A stretch of 17,624 bases of DNA from contig CAKQWR010000017.1 in NCBI GenBank assembly GCA_934279105.1, forward strand, positions 1 through 17,624, in the 5' to 3' direction. This document shows positions 14,981-17,624 of this stretch, one piece after another. Source of the stretch: an uncultured Oribacterium sp. Its GTDB lineage: Bacteria; Bacillota; Clostridia; Lachnospirales; Lachnospiraceae. Made by a program: the position numbers and the translations under genes. Under the pieces are notes generated by a model. It was not told the origin of the DNA. It worked only from the letters and a program-made list of their open reading frames with translations, and made no database searches. The stretch's first letter is position 1; the number at the start of each line of letters is the position of its first letter.

Positions 14981-15925
14981 TCAGATGTCGAAATCTACCA
15001 GTGCCTGGTTCAGCTTTGCGCTTTCTTCATCACGCAGCGTCCAGTTGAGTGCATGGCAGTTTTCGAGGACGCGCGCACGATGCTGCGTACCAAACAGTGC
15101 CGTTGTGAGGAACGATTTCTGCAGCGCCCAGTTAACGGCGATCTCTGACAGTGGCACACCACGCTCCGCTGAAATCTCATCCATTACGCTAAGCAGCTTC
15201 TGCGCCTTGCTCCAGCCCGGCTCCTTGAAGAACTTATAGAAACGATTACGACTGTCCATCGTCTCATATTCCTTGAGCTCACGATAACGTCCCGTAAGCA
15301 GTCCACCGCCGAGCGTTCCGTAGCCCATCGACGCCATACCCTGAGCCTCTGCGTACTTCATCTCTGTCTCGCGTTCACGCTCCAGCATGGAATACTGTAC
15401 CTGGATAAAATCGATATCTGCGTATTTTTTTGCTTCCTTTATCTGCTCGACGCTATGATTTGACAGACCGAGAAAGCGCACTTTACCCGCTTTCTTCAGT
15501 TCCATCATCGCCCCCAGCGTCTCCTCCGGCGTCGCATCATCCTGCGGCCAGTGAAGGATATACAGGTCGATATAGTCGGTCCGTAAATTCCGGAGAGATG
15601 CATCGCACTGCGCGAGGATATGATCCCGCTTACCACAGTGCACATACTGCCCATTTACGAAATCATTGCCGCACTTCGTCGAAATGATGACGTCCTTACG
15701 TACGCCCATCTTCTCCAGCGTTTCGCCCAGGATACGCTCCGCTGCACCCGCATTATACGCCGGTGCTGTATCGAAGATGTTGATTCCCTGTTCATACGAT
15801 GCCTGAATCGCATCTACCTTTGCTTCTTCCGGATTCTGATCCCAGCCGGCGCCACCGATTCCCCAGGTACCGAGGCACAGCTCAGAAACGTCGAGTCCTG
15901 TATTACCAAACGACTTATATCGCAT
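14981..15925 (-). CDS. Aldo/keto reductase
   Basis: A 314-residue NAD(P)H-dependent oxidoreductase of the aldo/keto reductase superfamily with a TIM-barrel fold. The catalytic tetrad is complete: Asp52 and Tyr57 in FDTAPAYNAG, Lys84 in ISTKCG, His125 in ILHWPQ. The N-terminus LGNTGLDVSELCLGTWG-type motif (here FGNTGLDVSELCLGTWGIGG) and C-terminal ALFGTQHRARVLEN, in place of the usual IPG cofactor loop, place it with the YajO/Tas-like group. Length is typical. GGAGGTG lies seven bases before ATG. Substrate is unknown; reduction of aldehydes, ketones or sugar derivatives is likely. It has a possible own promoter and an inverted repeat upstream. Confidence 0.93.
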   Translation of the reverse strand: MRYKSFGNTGLDVSELCLGTWGIGGAGWDQNPEEAKVDAIQASYEQGINIFDTAPAYNAGAAERILGETLEKMGVRKDVIISTKCGNDFVNGQYVHCGKRDHILAQCDASLRNLRTDYIDLYILHWPQDDATPEETLGAMMELKKAGKVRFLGLSNHSVEQIKEAKKYADIDFIQVQYSMLERERETEMKYAEAQGMASMGYGTLGGGLLTGRYRELKEYETMDSRNRFYKFFKEPGWSKAQKLLSVMDEISAERGVPLSEIAVNWALQKSFLTTALFGTQHRARVLENCHALNWTLRDEESAKLNQALVDFDI

Positions 15926-15954
15926 ATTGACACCTCCACTTCACTTACATAGAA

Positions 15955-15975
15955 TAAGCTTCATTTCGAAGCTTA
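15955..15975. promoter_or_regulatory. 8-bp inverted repeat upstream of the aldo/keto reductase
   Basis: TAAGCTTC and GAAGCTTA are perfect arms around ATTTC. It lies between the possible promoter and the ribosome binding site, so it could be a repressor operator or an mRNA hairpin. Confidence 0.5.
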
Positions 15976-16005
15976 GAACAAACGTAGCACGTCATCGGGA
16001 ATCGA

Positions 16006-16035
16006 TGTATAGGATTCTATTCTCTATAACCGCAA
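16006..16035 (-). promoter_or_regulatory. Possible promoter of the aldo/keto reductase gene
   Basis: TTGCGG (16035-16030) and TATACA (16011-16006) are 18 bases apart on the - strand, directly after the HicB-like gene. The spacing is acceptable; neither box is perfect. Confidence 0.4.
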
Positions 16036-16039
16036 CTAC

Positions 16040-16318
16040 TCAGCCAAACGAATCATACTGCTCATCTCGTGGCATCACAAGTGCAAGATCGGTTTTTTCT
16101 TCTCCCTCCTGCGTCCGGACATCTACGAGAAGTGTTCTCGTCGGAAGCTCCATATCGGTTTCCAGCTCCGTCAGAATATAATTCACGCCTGCTTCACGCG
16201 CATCGTCCAGCGCCTCATCGAGAGATGTACCCTCTCCATAGCAGTCCTTCAGATCCACGAAAGACACACGATATCCTGTATCGGCCTTTTTAATAATCGC
16301 CGGAAAATAAAATGTCAT
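16040..16318 (-). CDS. HicB-like antitoxin-fold protein without partner
   Basis: A 92-residue protein with a HicB-type partial RNase-H-like fold: N-terminal FPAIIKKADTGYRVSFVDLKDCYGEG (only the pattern PAI..K...GY.VSF.DL..C matters) and helix SLDEALDDAREAGVNYI. In HicAB systems HicB neutralises the HicA mRNA-cleaving toxin and often carries a DNA-binding domain. Here no HTH or ribbon-helix-helix segment is visible at the C-terminus, which is acidic and ends YDSFG. No HicA-sized gene lies on either side: 27 bases separate it from the upstream DUF1284 gene and about 115 from the reductase. It may be an orphan antitoxin or a HicB-like protein with another role. AAGGAG is 11 bases before ATG, a long spacing. 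Confidence 0.8.
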   Translation of the reverse strand: MTFYFPAIIKKADTGYRVSFVDLKDCYGEGTSLDEALDDAREAGVNYILTELETDMELPTRTLLVDVRTQEGEEKTDLALVMPRDEQYDSFG

Positions 16319-16345
16319 TTTTCAAATTTCTCCTTTACGATATCT

Positions 16346-16741
16346 TCATTTCTCACTTAACTTTATGCGGTCTGCCGCAATTTCTTTACACAGTGCGAGC
16401 CACTCACATCCAGGACATGCTTCCTCGAGCCGATGCAGGCTGATGGGTCCGGTGGCCTCCGAAAACTCCGCCCAGGTCAGTACCTGCCCATACCTAAGCC
16501 CCGTCATGCGAAGAACATTCTCGTCGAAGCATGGCGGATGCTGCGATGTACATGCCGTTCCTCTCCGATTCGGGCACTTCGCGCAGAGATCATCGGCTCC
16601 CTGTGTGATGCAGATTTCCGACTCTGGGTGCTTCATGAGTTCCGTCTGCATCGCCGTCATATTTGAACTGAACGCATCCGAGTAACCCTTTCCTCGGAAA
16701 TTAAGAAGACACACGCCATGATGCGGACGTAGATGAATCAT
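16346..16741 (-). CDS. DUF1284 cysteine-rich protein
   Basis: A 131-residue protein matching the DUF1284 pattern: N-terminus LRPHHGVCLL, followed by many conserved cysteines. Nine Cys are present: 11, 44, 53, 56, 64, 71, 109, 112 and 118, including CAKC and CPGC pairs, and the family stretch FDENVLRMTGLRYGQ. The arrangement suggests a metal or Fe-S cluster binding protein, but the biochemical role of the family is not known to me. GAGG lies about eight bases before the ATG. It is followed after 27 bases by the HicB-like gene, so the two are probably co-transcribed. Confidence 0.85.
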   Translation of the reverse strand: MIHLRPHHGVCLLNFRGKGYSDAFSSNMTAMQTELMKHPESEICITQGADDLCAKCPNRRGTACTSQHPPCFDENVLRMTGLRYGQVLTWAEFSEATGPISLHRLEEACPGCEWLALCKEIAADRIKLSEK

Positions 16742-16821
16742 AGTCTAACCTCACTTATATTATTTCTTATCATAATAATCCAAACACGTGCGATCTCCTA
16801 CTATTTTTTTGAACTCCACAT

Positions 16822-16859
16822 AAAAAAATACCAACGGGATTTTCTATTCCCGTTGGTAT
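16822..16859 (-). terminator. Intrinsic terminator of the surface-protein gene
   Basis: ATACCAACGGGA (16859-16848 on the - strand) pairs perfectly with TCCCGTTGGTAT (16839-16828) around an 8-base loop, followed by seven Ts (16828-16822). It lies about 40 bases after the stop codon of the surface-protein gene. Confidence 0.92.
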
Positions 16860-16900
16860 CAATCTAATGTTACCGATATTTGATACACTATCAAATGCAG

Positions 16901-17624
16901 TTACGGTATCCACGCCCCATCCCTGCCGACCGTATATCCGTCCGGAGTGATGGTATTTCGAAGGAGGGCTCCCATGGTGCCACTCCCTTCATCCTTCGAA
17001 AAGTAGTACCACTTGCCGTCGATCTGCTGCCAGCCGATGAGCATCATGCCACGGGTGCCGTCCGCGGCAGGGTTCAGATAATAGATGTTTCCATCGGCAT
17101 CGGTCACCCAGCCGGTCAGCATCCTGCCGTCCGGTCCGAACTTGAACCAGCCGTAGCGCTTCTGGCGTCTGCGCTCATCAGCGTATGGATTATAGATACA
17201 TACCCAGCGATTCGTCATCGGGCTGGTGCCGGTCTGGTAGCTCCAGCTGCCATCCGCATTCTGGATCCAGCGTCCGCCGGTTTCCACCCAGGTCGGGAGG
17301 CCAGACGCATAGAGCTCGGAGGCCCGGTCCGCCGCGGTCTTTCGGCTGGAGGATCCAGAGCCACCGCCACCTTCACTGCCGCCCTGTGCACCGCTGACAT
17401 GGACCGTGATCTCATCCTTCAGCAGCAGCTTCGGGCTGTAGACCTCGATCGTACAGCTGCCGTTTCCGACGGCGGTCACCGTACCATTCTCGTCCACGGT
17501 CGCCACGCAGCTGTCGGAGCTCCGGTAGCGAAGATCCGTACACAGCGCGCCCCACGGTGCACACTCAACCTGCAGCGTCTGCTGCGCCTTCGCCGTGAGG
17601 TTCAGGCTTTCCGCGCCGTCCTCG
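16901..17624 (-). CDS. 3' end of a secreted protein with Big_2 domain and cell-wall/glucan-binding repeats (partial)
   Basis: Only the last 240 codons are in the window; the frame is open to the right edge, so the true start lies outside. The first visible part is a bacterial Ig-like Big_2 domain (LNLTAKAQQTLQVEC, then RYRSSDSCVATVDENGTVT and GNGSCTIEV). A Gly/Ser-rich linker follows, then aromatic cell-wall/glucan-binding repeats: WVETGGRWIQNADGSW, GWFKFGPDGRMLTGWV, NIYYLNP, GWQQIDGKWYYF and a last YTVGRDGAWIP. Such repeats bind choline, teichoic acid or glucans on the cell surface, typically at the C-terminus of hydrolases or adhesins; the catalytic or adhesive part is not visible. The local sequence looks more GC-rich than its neighbours. 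Confidence 0.88.
   Translation of the reverse strand, partial: EDGAESLNLTAKAQQTLQVECAPWGALCTDLRYRSSDSCVATVDENGTVTAVGNGSCTIEVYSPKLLLKDEITVHVSGAQGGSEGGGGSGSSSRKTAADRASELYASGLPTWVETGGRWIQNADGSWSYQTGTSPMTNRWVCIYNPYADERRRQKRYGWFKFGPDGRMLTGWVTDADGNIYYLNPAADGTRGMMLIGWQQIDGKWYYFSKDEGSGTMGALLRNTITPDGYTVGRDGAWIP

Noticed and set aside
16742..16821. Promoter boxes upstream of the DUF1284 gene
   Set aside because: Candidate TTGGAT and TATAAG boxes lie so close to the start codon that transcription would begin within the ribosome binding site; too weak to list.
1..17624. CRISPR array, insertion sequence, tRNA or rRNA
   Set aside because: No regularly spaced repeats, transposase-like product, terminal inverted repeats, or tRNA/rRNA-like stretches were seen on either strand.

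Overview
The window looks like chromosomal DNA of a low-to-mid GC Gram-positive anaerobe of class Clostridia, probably a Lachnospiraceae-like organism. The clues are strong purine-rich Shine-Dalgarno sites (GGAGG type), a thiSFGH plus TenI-like thiazole operon built around the tyrosine-dependent radical-SAM ThiH, a glycine riboswitch upstream of an AGCS-type symporter, a clostridial prolyl-tRNA deacylase (ProX/PrdX-like), lipobox lipoproteins and a surface protein with glucan-binding-type repeats. This is inference from gene content; no rRNA or other definitive marker is present.

Layout. Only the first gene, a metallo-beta-lactamase-fold hydrolase (30-818), reads on the + strand; everything else reads on the - strand. 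A convergent junction with a terminator and a perfect 16-bp hairpin (825-908) separates it from a two-gene lipoprotein operon (4499 down to 946). Next comes the thiazole-biosynthesis operon (8335 down to 4722: thiS, thiF, thiG, thiH, tenI-like). It has a clear promoter, a TPP riboswitch and an intrinsic terminator upstream, and another terminator at its end. Upstream of it is an AGCS amino-acid:cation symporter (10088-8721), controlled by a single-aptamer glycine riboswitch with its own terminator and a predictable antiterminator.

Further along is an apparent operon of an ABC exporter, a HAD-family phosphatase-like protein, a ProX-type prolyl-tRNA deacylase and a 47-codon internally deleted remnant of an NAD(P)H-dependent FMN reductase (13815 down to 10531). 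Ribosomal protein L25 (14653-14003) follows, with a long hairpin-rich leader and a strong terminator. Then come an aldo/keto reductase, a solitary HicB-like protein and a cysteine-rich DUF1284 protein. The window ends in the 3' part of a secreted Big_2/cell-wall-binding-repeat protein that continues past the right edge.

How the genes work together. The thi genes form a complete route to the thiamine thiazole: ThiF adenylates ThiS, ThiH makes dehydroglycine from tyrosine, ThiG builds the ring and the last gene most resembles the tautomerase TenI. All are repressible by TPP. The symporter leader gives a testable prediction: the conserved 3' core of the glycine aptamer can pair with the 5' arm of the terminator, so glycine should switch the transporter off. 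No mobile element, CRISPR array, tRNA or rRNA was seen. I found no wholly new multi-gene system. The items most worth a second look are the glycine switch mechanism, the internally deleted flavoprotein, the TenI-versus-ThiE assignment, the HAD protein with Asn in motif I, the orphan HicB, the L25 leader and the uncharacterised lipoprotein pair.
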